Source: Tyzzerella sp.
Lineage (GTDB): Bacteria; Bacillota; Clostridia; Lachnospirales; Lachnospiraceae
Length of the DNA: 64,000 nt
Direction: 5' to 3'
NCBI GenBank assembly: GCA_017472665.1
Contig: JAFUOS010000013.1
Coordinates: 62,001 to 126,000, forward strand
Positions within the stretch are counted from its first letter, which is position 1, and the number at the start of each line of letters is the position of its first letter. The notes below the pieces were generated by a model. It was not told where the DNA came from. It ran no database searches and saw only the letters and a list, made by a program, of their open reading frames with translations. This document shows, one piece after another, positions 53,276 through 61,994 of this stretch. A program made the translations under genes and the position numbers.

Positions 53276-55075
53276 ATGAATGCAATTTTAATTACAATTA
53301 AATTGTTCGGCGGCCTCGCTATGTTCCTGTACGGAATGGAAATCATGGGAGACGGCCTGAAGCAAGGCTCAGGTACAGCACTCAAAAATGTACTTGGGAA
53401 ATTGACACAAAATGTATTTTTGGGTCTGCTTACCGGTACATTGGTAACTGCTGTAATCCAAAGTTCTACGGCTACCATTGTATTGACAGTAGGTCTTATC
53501 GGTGCAGGAATCTTAAATCTGCGTCAGGCTGTCAGCATCGTGCTAGGTGCCAATATTGGTACTACAGTCACGGCACAGATTATTCGTCTGATGGATATTG
53601 ATTCGTCGGGTGGAGCCATTCTGGCTTTCTTTAAACCGGACACGTTGGCACCGATTGCTTTGATTCTTGGTATTATTTTAGTGATGTTTATCAAGAAAGA
53701 AAGCAGCAAGAACGTGGGTTTAATCGCTCTTGGTTTTGGTGTCCTGTTTACAGGCCTCATGTCCATGACTTCCGCTGTAGAACCGTTATCAGAATCGGCT
53801 GCATTTGCAAATGTACTGTCATATTTTAGTGATATGCCAGTTATCGGTATTTTTACCGGTTTGATTTTAACCGTAATTGTGCAGAGCTCGTCTGCAATGG
53901 TTGGTATTCTTCAGGCATTGTCTTCTACAGGTGTTATGACATTTGAACTGGTGTATCCGATTATTATGGGTATTAACCTCGGTACCTGTGTGACGACAGC
54001 GATGGTATGCTCGATTGGTTCTTCTAAAGATGCAAAGCGTACTGGTATTGTACATATTGTATTTAATACGATAGGAACTATATTATTCATGATTGTGATG
54101 ACCATTATTCGTCAGTTGGGTGGTTTCGCAGGATTGTGGGAGAGTGTGGTAGACAGCGGTGTGATTGCTAATTTCCAGACATTGTTCAATTTGATTACTG
54201 CCATTGTACTTCTTCCATTTACGGATTTTCTGGTGAAATTGGCATGTATGCTAGTTAAGGATGATGAAACAGAGGAAGAAATTTTGCCGGAAATTGCTGT
54301 TCTTGATAGTAAGCTGATGATTGCCCCAACAGTTGCACTTGGTGAGGTTTCAAAAGCTACTGTTACGATGGCTTTGGCGGCGAAAAAGAATATAGCACTC
54401 AGCCTTGCTCAATTCCAAAAGTATGATGCAAAACGAGCAGAAAAGATTGCAAAAGGAGAAGACCGTCTGGACCATTTTACAGACAGTGCAGACAATTATT
54501 TGATTGAGTTATCCGGCAATATTGAGACAGAAGCAGATAACCGTCAGCATAATATGCTGATGCAGTGTATTCGCGATATTGAACGAATTGGTGATTATGC
54601 TACCAATTTTGAAGAGATGGCGAAGAAGATGTATGATTCGGGATATGTTTTCTCGGAAATTGCACAGCAAGAATTAAGAATTCTGGGTGATGCAGTACAG
54701 GAAATTTTGCGTCTGACAGTAGAGGCACTTGAAAATGACAGCGATGATATTGCACGCCGCATCGAGCCGTTGGAAGAAGTGATTGATGATATGGTGCTGT
54801 TGTTAAAAAATCGGCATACAGCGCGTCTGTGTCAGGGGATTTGTTCTATCGATTCAGGGCTGATTTTTATGGACATGCTTACTACGTTTGAGCGTGCAGC
54901 AGACCAGTGTTCTAGCATTGCTATGCTGATGCTTGGCAAGAATAATGAGGAGATTTGGAAGAATCATCATGCGTATTTGCATGATCTGCATGCTTCGAGT
55001 GACCAATCGTATCTTGCAGAGCAGGAGAACAGAAGGGCTCAATATTTGGTACCGCTTGAGAATATGAAATTTTAA
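53276..55075 (+). CDS. Na+/phosphate cotransporter family protein with PhoU-like C-terminal domain
   Basis: 599 residues from the ATG at 53276, nine bases after GGAGG. The ATG at 53270 is too close to it. Two inverted membrane repeats carry the QSSTAT-type motifs VIQSSTATIVLTVG and VIVQSSSAMVGIL with GANIGTTVTAQ and GINLGTCVTTAM. The C-terminal region (about 365 onward) is helical and PhoU-like, with CIRDIERIGDYATNFEE. It likely imports phosphate with Na+. Confidence 0.92.
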   Translation: MNAILITIKLFGGLAMFLYGMEIMGDGLKQGSGTALKNVLGKLTQNVFLGLLTGTLVTAVIQSSTATIVLTVGLIGAGILNLRQAVSIVLGANIGTTVTAQIIRLMDIDSSGGAILAFFKPDTLAPIALILGIILVMFIKKESSKNVGLIALGFGVLFTGLMSMTSAVEPLSESAAFANVLSYFSDMPVIGIFTGLILTVIVQSSSAMVGILQALSSTGVMTFELVYPIIMGINLGTCVTTAMVCSIGSSKDAKRTGIVHIVFNTIGTILFMIVMTIIRQLGGFAGLWESVVDSGVIANFQTLFNLITAIVLLPFTDFLVKLACMLVKDDETEEEILPEIAVLDSKLMIAPTVALGEVSKATVTMALAAKKNIALSLAQFQKYDAKRAEKIAKGEDRLDHFTDSADNYLIELSGNIETEADNRQHNMLMQCIRDIERIGDYATNFEEMAKKMYDSGYVFSEIAQQELRILGDAVQEILRLTVEALENDSDDIARRIEPLEEVIDDMVLLLKNRHTARLCQGICSIDSGLIFMDMLTTFERAADQCSSIAMLMLGKNNEEIWKNHHAYLHDLHASSDQSYLAEQENRRAQYLVPLENMKF

Positions 55076-55097
55076 GGCTATAAGGTGTAAGTGAAGC

Positions 55098-55130
55098 AAG
55101 GGTATTGGAGGAATCTCCGATGCCCTTCTT
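55098..55130 (+). terminator. Terminator after the Na/Pi cotransporter gene
   Basis: AAGGGTATTGGAG pairs with CTCCGATGCCCTT through two G-U pairs around GAAT, followed by CTTTAAA. Confidence 0.72.
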
Positions 55131-55215
55131 TAAAAAAATAAAAAATAAGGCGAGTATAAATTTTTCTGATTGCAAGATACTAAAAATGAAATATTGAAAA
55201 TTCAGGAGGTACAAA

Positions 55216-55401
55216 ATGGGACAGCTATCAGAAAAAGAATTATCCCTATTAGGTGATTTGCTTACAGACGAACAATTACTCACAAAAAAATTCAAAATGC
55301 TTGCAGCTCAGACACAAGATGCAGAGATCAAACAGAAATACGAACGTATTTCAGAACAACATCAAGGACATTTTAATGCGTTATATGCGCATTTGAAGTA
55401 G
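55216..55401 (+). CDS. Small spore-coat-like protein
   Basis: 61 residues, all-helical in appearance: LSEKELSLLGDLLTDEQLL, then AAQTQDAEIKQKYERISEQ and HFNALYAHLK. It resembles short Clostridia proteins annotated as spore coat proteins of the CotF/ferritin-like type. It is 12 bases before a CotF-domain gene. CAGGAGG precedes the start. A coat role fits the sporulation sigma gene in the window, but is family-based. Confidence 0.75.
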   Translation: MGQLSEKELSLLGDLLTDEQLLTKKFKMLAAQTQDAEIKQKYERISEQHQGHFNALYAHLK

Positions 55402-55413
55402 GAGGTAAGAGCT

Positions 55414-55674
55414 ATGCAGCAATATACAGATAAAGAAATTTTAGGTGATGGATTATCAACACAGAAAGCAACCACTGATCTATTTAACACAGCTTCGAAT
55501 GAGTGTGTGCACGACAATGTAAGAAGCACGATGTTGAAGATTCTGGAACAGGAACACGCGATTCAGAATGAAGTGTTTAATATGATGCATGATAGAGGAT
55601 ATTATGAGACTCCGGCAGCGGATGATAAAAAGGTGCAGGAAGCTCAGCAGAAATTCGCGCAGGGATATAAGTAA
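55414..55674 (+). CDS. CotF-domain spore coat protein
   Basis: 86 residues. LGDGLSTQKATTDLFNTASNE resembles the CotF-domain start, and MLKILEQEHAIQNEVFNMM plus DRGYYETP are typical of the family. It is predicted to be two helices packed as a coat or ferritin-like bundle. GGAGG precedes the start. It pairs with the small gene upstream. Confidence 0.82.
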   Translation: MQQYTDKEILGDGLSTQKATTDLFNTASNECVHDNVRSTMLKILEQEHAIQNEVFNMMHDRGYYETPAADDKKVQEAQQKFAQGYK

Positions 55675-55677
55675 GGT

Positions 55678-55706
55678 AAAAAAAGAGGGTGCCATGTGGC
55701 ACCCTT
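55678..55706 (-). terminator. Terminator for the minus-strand zinc-ribbon gene
   Basis: AGGGTGCCA and TGGCACCCT form a 9-bp stem. The A tract on the left gives a long U tract on the minus strand. Confidence 0.82.
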
Positions 55707-56100
55707 AACTTGTCTTTGTAAACTCTGTCTTGCATTTCGGACAAGTAATACAGATACGCCCTTTTCCCTTCGGGATACGGATTTTCTGATTACATGTCGG
55801 ACATTTATAAATATGATGTGTTTTGCGTTGCTGCATCATCCATTTTTGAGAATCGAATTTTGCAACTACCTTATTTTTGATTTTAAGAAACTTCATATTT
55901 TCCTGATAACGTTTATTATAGCTTCTGGAAAGCATACGGAAATATACATAAATGAGCAACATCCAAAACAGTATATTTAAAATAGCGTTATTCACAAAAA
56001 TATCCAATATACATAAAACTAATGCAAATCCCATCAAAAATTTTGATAAATCATCCACGCCATATCGGCCAATCATAAAATTTCGTAATTTTTCTCTCAT
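55705..56100 (-). CDS. Membrane protein with C-terminal zinc ribbon
   Basis: 131 residues from the ATG at 56100, with GAGGTG upstream on the minus strand. Two membrane segments (about 20-55: FLMGFALVLCILDIF, then ILNILFWMLLIYVYFRM) are followed by a basic region. A zinc ribbon YKCPTCNQKIRIPKGKGRI...CPKC forms the C terminus. Similar small proteins are common in Clostridia, with unknown function. Confidence 0.78.
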   Translation of the reverse strand: MREKLRNFMIGRYGVDDLSKFLMGFALVLCILDIFVNNAILNILFWMLLIYVYFRMLSRSYNKRYQENMKFLKIKNKVVAKFDSQKWMMQQRKTHHIYKCPTCNQKIRIPKGKGRICITCPKCKTEFTKTS

Positions 56101-56221
56101 GTTTTTCACCTCTTTTGCTATAATACCATGTTTATCCAGAAAATAATATTGTCTATTTATAAATAAAACTAAAAAAAATCTAAAAGGATAAAAAAAGAGG
56201 GTGTGAAATAGCATCTCTTTA

Positions 56222-56230
56222 TGCTATAAT
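56222..56230 (+). promoter_or_regulatory. pyrH promoter (extended -10)
   Basis: TGCTATAAT is an extended -10 with a perfect TATAAT at 56225-56230. The -35 is poor. It lies 42 bases before pyrH. Confidence 0.6.
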
Positions 56231-56271
56231 GAAATGACATAAGAGGAAAAATGAACTTAAGGAGCAGACAT

Positions 56272-56967
56272 ATGAAAAGAGTATTGTTAAAGCTGAGCGG
56301 CGAAGCCCTGGCAGGTGATAAAAAGACAGGATTTGATGAAGCGACCTGCATAGGTGTTGCGAATCAGGTAAAACAGTTAGTAGATGACGGCATCCAGGTC
56401 GCTATCGTAACCGGAGGCGGTAACTTCTGGCGAGGACGGACCAGCGAGACGATCGACCGTACAAAGGCTGACCAGATTGGTATGCTTGCAACAGTTATGA
56501 ACTGCATTTATGTTTCTGATATTTTCAGACACGTTGGCATGCAGACAGAGATTTTTACACCATTCACATGCGGAGCATTTACAAGCTTATTCTCAAAAGA
56601 TGCTGCAGTAGCAGCTCTAAATGCAGGAAAGGTGATATTCTTTGCAGGAGGAACGGGACATCCTTATTTCTCAACAGATACAGGTGCAGTGCTTCGTGCG
56701 ATTGAGATTGAAGCAGATGCGATGTTACTTGCAAAAGCAATTGACGGTATTTACGACAGCGATCCAAAGCTGAATCCGAACGCAAAGAAATATGATGAGA
56801 TTACGATTCAGGAAACCATCGACAAACGTTTGGCAGCAGTAGACCTTGCAGCATCCATTTTATGTATGGAAAACAAGATGCCGATGTTAGTATTTGGATT
56901 GAATGAAGAAAACAGCATTGTAGAAACCATGAAAGGGAAATTTACAGGTACAAAAGTAACTGTATAA
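56272..56967 (+). CDS. pyrH: Uridylate kinase
   Basis: 231 residues from the ATG at 56272 (AAGGAG upstream). KRVLLKLSGEALAG and VTGGGNFWRG bind phosphate, DQIGMLATVMN is conserved, and FFAGGTGHPYFSTDT is the nucleotide-binding part. It converts UMP to UDP as a hexamer. frr follows after 27 bases, the standard pair. Confidence 0.97.
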   Translation: MKRVLLKLSGEALAGDKKTGFDEATCIGVANQVKQLVDDGIQVAIVTGGGNFWRGRTSETIDRTKADQIGMLATVMNCIYVSDIFRHVGMQTEIFTPFTCGAFTSLFSKDAAVAALNAGKVIFFAGGTGHPYFSTDTGAVLRAIEIEADAMLLAKAIDGIYDSDPKLNPNAKKYDEITIQETIDKRLAAVDLAASILCMENKMPMLVFGLNEENSIVETMKGKFTGTKVTV

Positions 56968-56994
56968 ATATAATAAAAATCGGAGGATTTACAC

Positions 56995-57546
56995 ATGAAC
57001 GAAAAATTACAAGTATATGATACAAAGATGCAAAAGACAATCGACAACTTAGAATCAGAATTAAGAGCCATCCGTGCAGGACGTGCCAACCCACACATCT
57101 TAGACAAATTAGTAGTTGACTATTATGGAATGCCAACACCAATTCAGCAAGTGGCAAACGTTTCTGTTCCAGAAGCCCGTATGATTCAGATTCAGCCATG
57201 GGAAAAGAGCATGGTAAAAGCAATCGAAAAAGCGATTATGACATCCGATATCGGAATCAACCCAACAAATGATGGTTCAGTTATCCGTCTTGTTTTCCCA
57301 GAACTTACAGAGGAACGCAGAAAAGAATTAGTAAAAGACGTCAAGAAAAAAGGCGAAGCAGCAAAAGTTGCAGTTCGTAACATCCGTCGTGACGGAAACG
57401 ACGCATTCAAAAAATTAAAAGGTTCTGATATTTCAGAAGACGAAATCAAAGATTTAGAAACACAATTACAAAAACTTACAGATAAGTATATTGCAGAAGT
57501 TGATAAAGCAGTAGAAACAAAATCAAAAGAAGTTCTTACTGTATAA
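56995..57546 (+). CDS. frr: Ribosome recycling factor
   Basis: 183 residues. MQKTIDNLESELRAIRAGRA, YYGMPTPIQQVANVSVPEAR and the final helix around KDLETQLQKLTDKYI are diagnostic. It splits post-termination ribosomes with EF-G. CGGAGG precedes the start. A terminator-like hairpin follows before uppS. Confidence 0.98.
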   Translation: MNEKLQVYDTKMQKTIDNLESELRAIRAGRANPHILDKLVVDYYGMPTPIQQVANVSVPEARMIQIQPWEKSMVKAIEKAIMTSDIGINPTNDGSVIRLVFPELTEERRKELVKDVKKKGEAAKVAVRNIRRDGNDAFKKLKGSDISEDEIKDLETQLQKLTDKYIAEVDKAVETKSKEVLTV

Positions 57547-57566
57547 GAAGAAGGATTTACGAGGGG

Positions 57567-57608
57567 AAGATAAGAGGGGATTGTGAATGAATCCTTTCTT
57601 ATCTTTTT
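57567..57608 (+). terminator. Intercistronic terminator between frr and uppS
   Basis: AAGATAAGAGGGGATT pairs with AATCCTTTCTTATCTT with few mismatches, followed by T residues. It probably attenuates the downstream lipid genes. Confidence 0.7.
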
Positions 57609-57634
57609 GTAGTTGTAAAAAGGAGGATTTTTGC

Positions 57635-58348
57635 ATGAATGTGCCACAGCATATTGCCATCATTTTAGATGGAAATGGACGTTGGGCAAAGAAAAAAGGC
57701 ATGCCTAGAAATTACGGTCACGCACAGGGCAGTAAAAATGTAGAGCGTATCTGTGAAGATGCGTATAAGTTGGGCGTAAAGTATTTGACAGTTTACGCGT
57801 TTTCGACAGAAAACTGGAAACGCCCGCAGGATGAGGTAGACGCTCTTATGGGACTGCTTCGTAATTATATGAAGACCTGTTTAAAGACGGCAGAAAAGAA
57901 TCGCATGAAAGTGCGTGTGCTTGGTGATAAAACTGCTTTAGCCGATGATATCCGTAACCGTATTGCAGAACTGGAAGAGGCAACAAAAAATAATGACGGA
58001 CTCAATTTCCAGATTGCATTAAATTACGGGAGCCGAGACGAAATGATTCGTGCCATGAAGAGAATGTGTACAGATTGTAAATCAGGAGCGATTGAGCCGG
58101 AACAGATTGATGAGGCCCTATTTGAACAATATCTGGACACACATGATATTCCAGACCCGGATTTGATGATTCGTACCAGCGGGGAACAGAGACTTTCTAA
58201 CTATCTGTTATGGCAGCTGGCATACAGTGAATTTTATTTCACAGATGTGTTATGGCCGGATTTTACAAAAGAAGATTTGGTGAAAGCCATCGATTATTAC
58301 AACGGAAGAGACCGACGCTTTGGCGGTGTTAAGGAAGGAGAACAATAG
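57635..58348 (+). CDS. uppS: Undecaprenyl diphosphate synthase
   Basis: 237 residues from the ATG at 57635 (AAAGGAGG upstream). A longer frame would start inside the terminator. IILDGNGRWAKKKGMPR holds the catalytic Asp, and VYAFSTENW, NYGSRDE and LMIRTSGEQRLSN are conserved. It makes the C55 lipid carrier for cell-wall synthesis. The stop abuts cdsA. Confidence 0.96.
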   Translation: MNVPQHIAIILDGNGRWAKKKGMPRNYGHAQGSKNVERICEDAYKLGVKYLTVYAFSTENWKRPQDEVDALMGLLRNYMKTCLKTAEKNRMKVRVLGDKTALADDIRNRIAELEEATKNNDGLNFQIALNYGSRDEMIRAMKRMCTDCKSGAIEPEQIDEALFEQYLDTHDIPDPDLMIRTSGEQRLSNYLLWQLAYSEFYFTDVLWPDFTKEDLVKAIDYYNGRDRRFGGVKEGEQ

Positions 58349-59149
58349 ATGTTTAAAACAAGACTATTAAGTGGAATACTACTTGTAATCATTGCACTTG
58401 TTACGATTATCAGTGGTGGAGATATTTTATTTGCAACATTATTACTTATTAGCTTGATTGGAATGACAGAACTCTATAAAATTTTAGAAGTAAATAATAA
58501 ATTATTGGGCTGCGTAAGTTATGCGGCTGCAATTGCATACTATGGATTGATTCGATTTGGATTGACAGAATGGGTAACACTTTTAACGATTGCATTTTTA
58601 ATCGCACTGCTCATCGTGTACGTGTTTGCCTATCCGAAATATCGTTCAGAACATATTATGCTCGTATTCTTTGGATTATTTTATGTAGCATTTATGCTCT
58701 CCTATGTGTACCAGATTCGTATGCTGGAACAGGGTGCTTTCTTAGTATGGCTTGTGTTTATTTGTTCATGGGGATGTGATACCTGTGCATATTGCGTGGG
58801 AATGCTCATTGGAAAACACAAGATGGCACCAGTGCTTAGCCCGAAAAAATCGGTAGAAGGCGGTGTCGGCGGTTTTGTTGGCGCAGCATTACTGGGAGCT
58901 CTTTATGCGGTGGCAATCAATTATTTTGCGTCAGCTACAGATGTGAATGTATTAGCATATGCCATTATTGGTGCAGTTGGTGGTATGATTTCTCAAGTGG
59001 GAGATTTGGCAGCGTCTGCGATTAAGAGAAACCATGATATTAAGGATTATGGGAAATTGATTCCGGGACACGGCGGTATCTTAGACCGTTTCGACAGTGT
59101 GATTATTACAGCGCCGATTATTTTCTATATGGCAACTGTTCTTATGTAA
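58349..59149 (+). CDS. cdsA: Phosphatidate cytidylyltransferase
   Basis: 266 residues with about seven membrane segments. The CDS signature is at the C-terminal end: KRNHDIKDYGKLIPGHGG followed by ILDRFDS. SPKKSVEGGVGG is also typical. It makes CDP-diacylglycerol, the substrate of the PgsA encoded downstream. It follows uppS with no gap. Confidence 0.96.
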   Translation: MFKTRLLSGILLVIIALVTIISGGDILFATLLLISLIGMTELYKILEVNNKLLGCVSYAAAIAYYGLIRFGLTEWVTLLTIAFLIALLIVYVFAYPKYRSEHIMLVFFGLFYVAFMLSYVYQIRMLEQGAFLVWLVFICSWGCDTCAYCVGMLIGKHKMAPVLSPKKSVEGGVGGFVGAALLGALYAVAINYFASATDVNVLAYAIIGAVGGMISQVGDLAASAIKRNHDIKDYGKLIPGHGGILDRFDSVIITAPIIFYMATVLM

Positions 59150-59162
59150 GGAAGGAATTTAC

Positions 59163-60305
59163 ATGAAAAAAATAGCAATTTTAGGCTCTACAGGTTCGAT
59201 TGGAACGCAGACCTTAGAAGTAGTCCGCGAAAACAAAGACATCAAAGTGCTCGGCCTTGCAGCAGGAAATAATATCAAATTATTAGAAGAACAGATTCGA
59301 GAATTTCGTCCAAAGCTCGCAGCAGTATGGAAAGAAGAAAAAGCAAAAGAACTGCGTGAAAATATCAAAGATTTGGATGTAAAAGTCGTATCTGGTATGG
59401 ATGGATTGATTGAGGTTGCAGTGATGGAAGAGTCAGAAATCCTTGTAACAGCCATTGTCGGTATGATTGGGATTCGTCCGACCATCGAAGCAATCAAAGC
59501 AGGAAAAGACATTGCGCTGGCAAATAAAGAGACACTGGTAACAGCCGGACACATTATTATGCCGCTTGCAAAAGAGCATAATGTGGCGATTTTGCCGGTG
59601 GACAGCGAGCATAGTGCAATTTTTCAGTCATTGCAGGGAAATAAGAGAGGCCAGTTGCATAAGATTTTACTAACAGCATCTGGCGGACCTTTCCGAGGAA
59701 GAAAACAAGAAGATTTAGTAAACATTCAAGTGGAAGATGCATTGAGGCACCCAAACTGGGAGATGGGCAGAAAGATTACCATTGATTCTTCAACGCTTGT
59801 AAATAAAGGTTTGGAAGTCATCGAAGCAAAGTGGCTTTTTGATGTAGATATCGACCAGATTGAAGTAGTTGTACATCCGCAGAGCATTATTCATTCTATG
59901 GTAGAATATGTAGATGGTGCAATTATTGCGGAGCTTGGAACTCCAGATATGAGGCTTCCGATTCAGTACGCGCTGTATTATCCGGAACGAAGATATTTGC
60001 CAGGAGACAGAGTGGATTTTGCCACACTGTCACAACTTACTTTTGAAAAGCCAGATTTGGAGACGTTTTATGGTCTGCGTCTGGCAATGGAAGCTGGAAA
60101 AGCAGGCGGTTCGCTTCCAACAGTATTTAACGCAGCAAATGAACTTGCAGTCAGCAAATTTCTGGACCGCAAAATCGGGTATTTACAGATACCGGAAATC
60201 ATTGAAGACTGCATGAAAAATCACAAAAATATTTTAAATCCATCTGTGGAAGAAATCTTACAGACGGAAGTAAATGTATATGAACAGATAGAGAGCAGGT
60301 GGTAG
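59163..60305 (+). CDS. dxr: 1-deoxy-D-xylulose 5-phosphate reductoisomerase
   Basis: 380 residues. ILGSTGSIGTQTLEVV binds NADPH, LANKETLVTAGHII and PVDSEHSAIFQSL are the substrate region, and LTASGGPFRG and MGRKITIDSSTLVNKGLE complete the active site. It makes MEP for isoprenoids, feeding UppS. GGAAGGA precedes the start. Confidence 0.97.
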   Translation: MKKIAILGSTGSIGTQTLEVVRENKDIKVLGLAAGNNIKLLEEQIREFRPKLAAVWKEEKAKELRENIKDLDVKVVSGMDGLIEVAVMEESEILVTAIVGMIGIRPTIEAIKAGKDIALANKETLVTAGHIIMPLAKEHNVAILPVDSEHSAIFQSLQGNKRGQLHKILLTASGGPFRGRKQEDLVNIQVEDALRHPNWEMGRKITIDSSTLVNKGLEVIEAKWLFDVDIDQIEVVVHPQSIIHSMVEYVDGAIIAELGTPDMRLPIQYALYYPERRYLPGDRVDFATLSQLTFEKPDLETFYGLRLAMEAGKAGGSLPTVFNAANELAVSKFLDRKIGYLQIPEIIEDCMKNHKNILNPSVEEILQTEVNVYEQIESRW

Positions 60306-60306
60306 A

Positions 60307-61335
60307 TTGGGTATAATTCTTGCAGTATTAGTATTTGGAACGATTGTCTTTGTGCATGAGCTGGGACATTTTTTGCTGGCGAAGGCAAACGGCATTCGTG
60401 TAGATGAATTTTCGATTGGAATGGGACCAAGGCTTCTTAGCAAAGTCAAAGGGGAAACGAGATATTCGCTGAAGCTGTTTCCGATTGGCGGTTCTTGTAT
60501 GATGGGCGAAGATGATGTGGAGGACATGTCAGAGGGAAGCTTTAACAGCAAGTCTGTCTGGGCAAGAATGGCAGTGGTTGCAGCGGGAGCTGTTTTCAAC
60601 TTTATATTAGCATTTATTTTTGCAGTCATCATCGTAGGATATGCAGGCTACGATGAACCGATTATTTCTGGAACTTTGGAAGGGTATTCGGCAGAAGCGG
60701 AAGGCATGCAGGCGGGAGACCGCATCGTTCGCATGAACGGAAAGAAAATCAACCTTTGGAGAGAAGTGACTTATTATAATATGTTCCATCAGGGTGAGAC
60801 TGTAGATTTGGTATACGAACGCGATGGAGAAAAACACGAGGTCACGATTATTCCAAAGCAGGATGAAGATGGAAATTATCTTTTAGGTGTATTGTCACCG
60901 GGGAAATATACAAAAGCCAACGTGCTGACTGCGATGCAGTATGGTGTCTATGAAGTGAAATTCTGGATTTCTACTACCATCGAGAGTCTAAAGATGTTGG
61001 TAACGGGCGCAGTTGGTGTGGATCAGCTATCCGGGCCGGTTGGAATTGTAGATGTTGTGGATGAAACCTATCAGCAAAGCAAATCCTATGGCTTTTTAGT
61101 AGTGTTGATGCAAATGCTGAATATCGGCATCTTATTGTCGGCGAACCTTGGTGTCATGAATTTACTGCCGCTTCCGGCATTAGATGGCGGAAGATTGGTG
61201 TTCATGATTATCGAGGCGATTCGCGGAAAACGTGTGCCGCCGGATAAAGAAGGCATGGTACATTTTGTGGGAATGATACTCTTATTTGCACTGATGATAT
61301 TTGTATTTTTTAATGACATAAAGAGAATTTTCTAA
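60307..61335 (+). CDS. rseP: Site-2 metalloprotease RseP
   Basis: 342 residues if it starts at the TTG at 60307, directly after the dxr stop. AGGTGG is only four bases upstream, so the start is less certain. FVHELGHFLLAKANGI holds the zinc motif in the first membrane helix. A PDZ domain (about 115-190) follows, then LLPLPALDGGRLVF. It cleaves membrane-bound anti-sigma factors and signal peptides. Confidence 0.93.
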   Translation: MGIILAVLVFGTIVFVHELGHFLLAKANGIRVDEFSIGMGPRLLSKVKGETRYSLKLFPIGGSCMMGEDDVEDMSEGSFNSKSVWARMAVVAAGAVFNFILAFIFAVIIVGYAGYDEPIISGTLEGYSAEAEGMQAGDRIVRMNGKKINLWREVTYYNMFHQGETVDLVYERDGEKHEVTIIPKQDEDGNYLLGVLSPGKYTKANVLTAMQYGVYEVKFWISTTIESLKMLVTGAVGVDQLSGPVGIVDVVDETYQQSKSYGFLVVLMQMLNIGILLSANLGVMNLLPLPALDGGRLVFMIIEAIRGKRVPPDKEGMVHFVGMILLFALMIFVFFNDIKRIF

Positions 61336-61367
61336 ACGAAAAATGAAACAAGGAATGAGGAAAACAG

Positions 61368-61928
61368 ATGAAGAAAAGAGAGTATTTTACGATACCTAAT
61401 TTGATGGGATATTTTCGTATCTTACTGATACCGGTATTTTTATATCTGTATTATCATGCAGAGACGATGAAGGAATATGGGACGGCATTTGGAGTGTTGG
61501 TCATTTCCTTCTTGACGGACCTGTTTGATGGGAAAATCGCGCGAAAGTTTAATATGGTGACGGATTTTGGGAAAATGCTGGATCCGATTGCGGATAAGCT
61601 GACGCAGGGAGCGATGGCGATTGCGATTAGTTTCCGGAATCCTTTTATGATTTTCTTTGTTGTCTTGTTTGCATGCAAGGAAATTTACATGGGCGTCATG
61701 GGGCTTTACATTTTGAAGAAGTATGGAAAGATGAATATGGCTCAGATGTTTGGAAAGATATGTACGACGGTTCTCGATGTGGGTGTTTTGGTGCTTTTGT
61801 TCTTTACAAATATGGCGTTGCCGATAGAAAATGTGATAATTGGCTTGATGATATGCATGCTGATTTTTACGTGGGTGAGATATATTGTTTATCATGTGAA
61901 TGAAATTAAGGAATTACAGAATGCATAA
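61368..61928 (+). CDS. pgsA: CDP-diacylglycerol-glycerol-3-phosphate 3-phosphatidyltransferase family protein
   Basis: 186 residues. The CDP-alcohol transferase motif is complete: LFDGKIARKF then DFGKMLDPIADK. About five membrane segments are predicted. It likely makes phosphatidylglycerophosphate from the CDP-diacylglycerol produced by CdsA, though other CDP-alcohol transferases share this motif. A bidirectional terminator follows. Confidence 0.88.
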   Translation: MKKREYFTIPNLMGYFRILLIPVFLYLYYHAETMKEYGTAFGVLVISFLTDLFDGKIARKFNMVTDFGKMLDPIADKLTQGAMAIAISFRNPFMIFFVVLFACKEIYMGVMGLYILKKYGKMNMAQMFGKICTTVLDVGVLVLLFFTNMALPIENVIIGLMICMLIFTWVRYIVYHVNEIKELQNA

Positions 61929-61946
61929 GGAAGTGTGAAAGTGAAT

Positions 61947-61994
61947 CTGCCGCATTTACGATTAGAAAATCGTAAGTGCGGCAGTTTTATTTTT
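61947..61994. terminator. Strong terminator between pgsA and the convergent gene
   Basis: A perfect 17-bp stem (61947-61963 with 61968-61984) around AGAA is followed by TTTTATTTTT. It lies between convergent genes and probably serves pgsA mainly. Confidence 0.9.
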
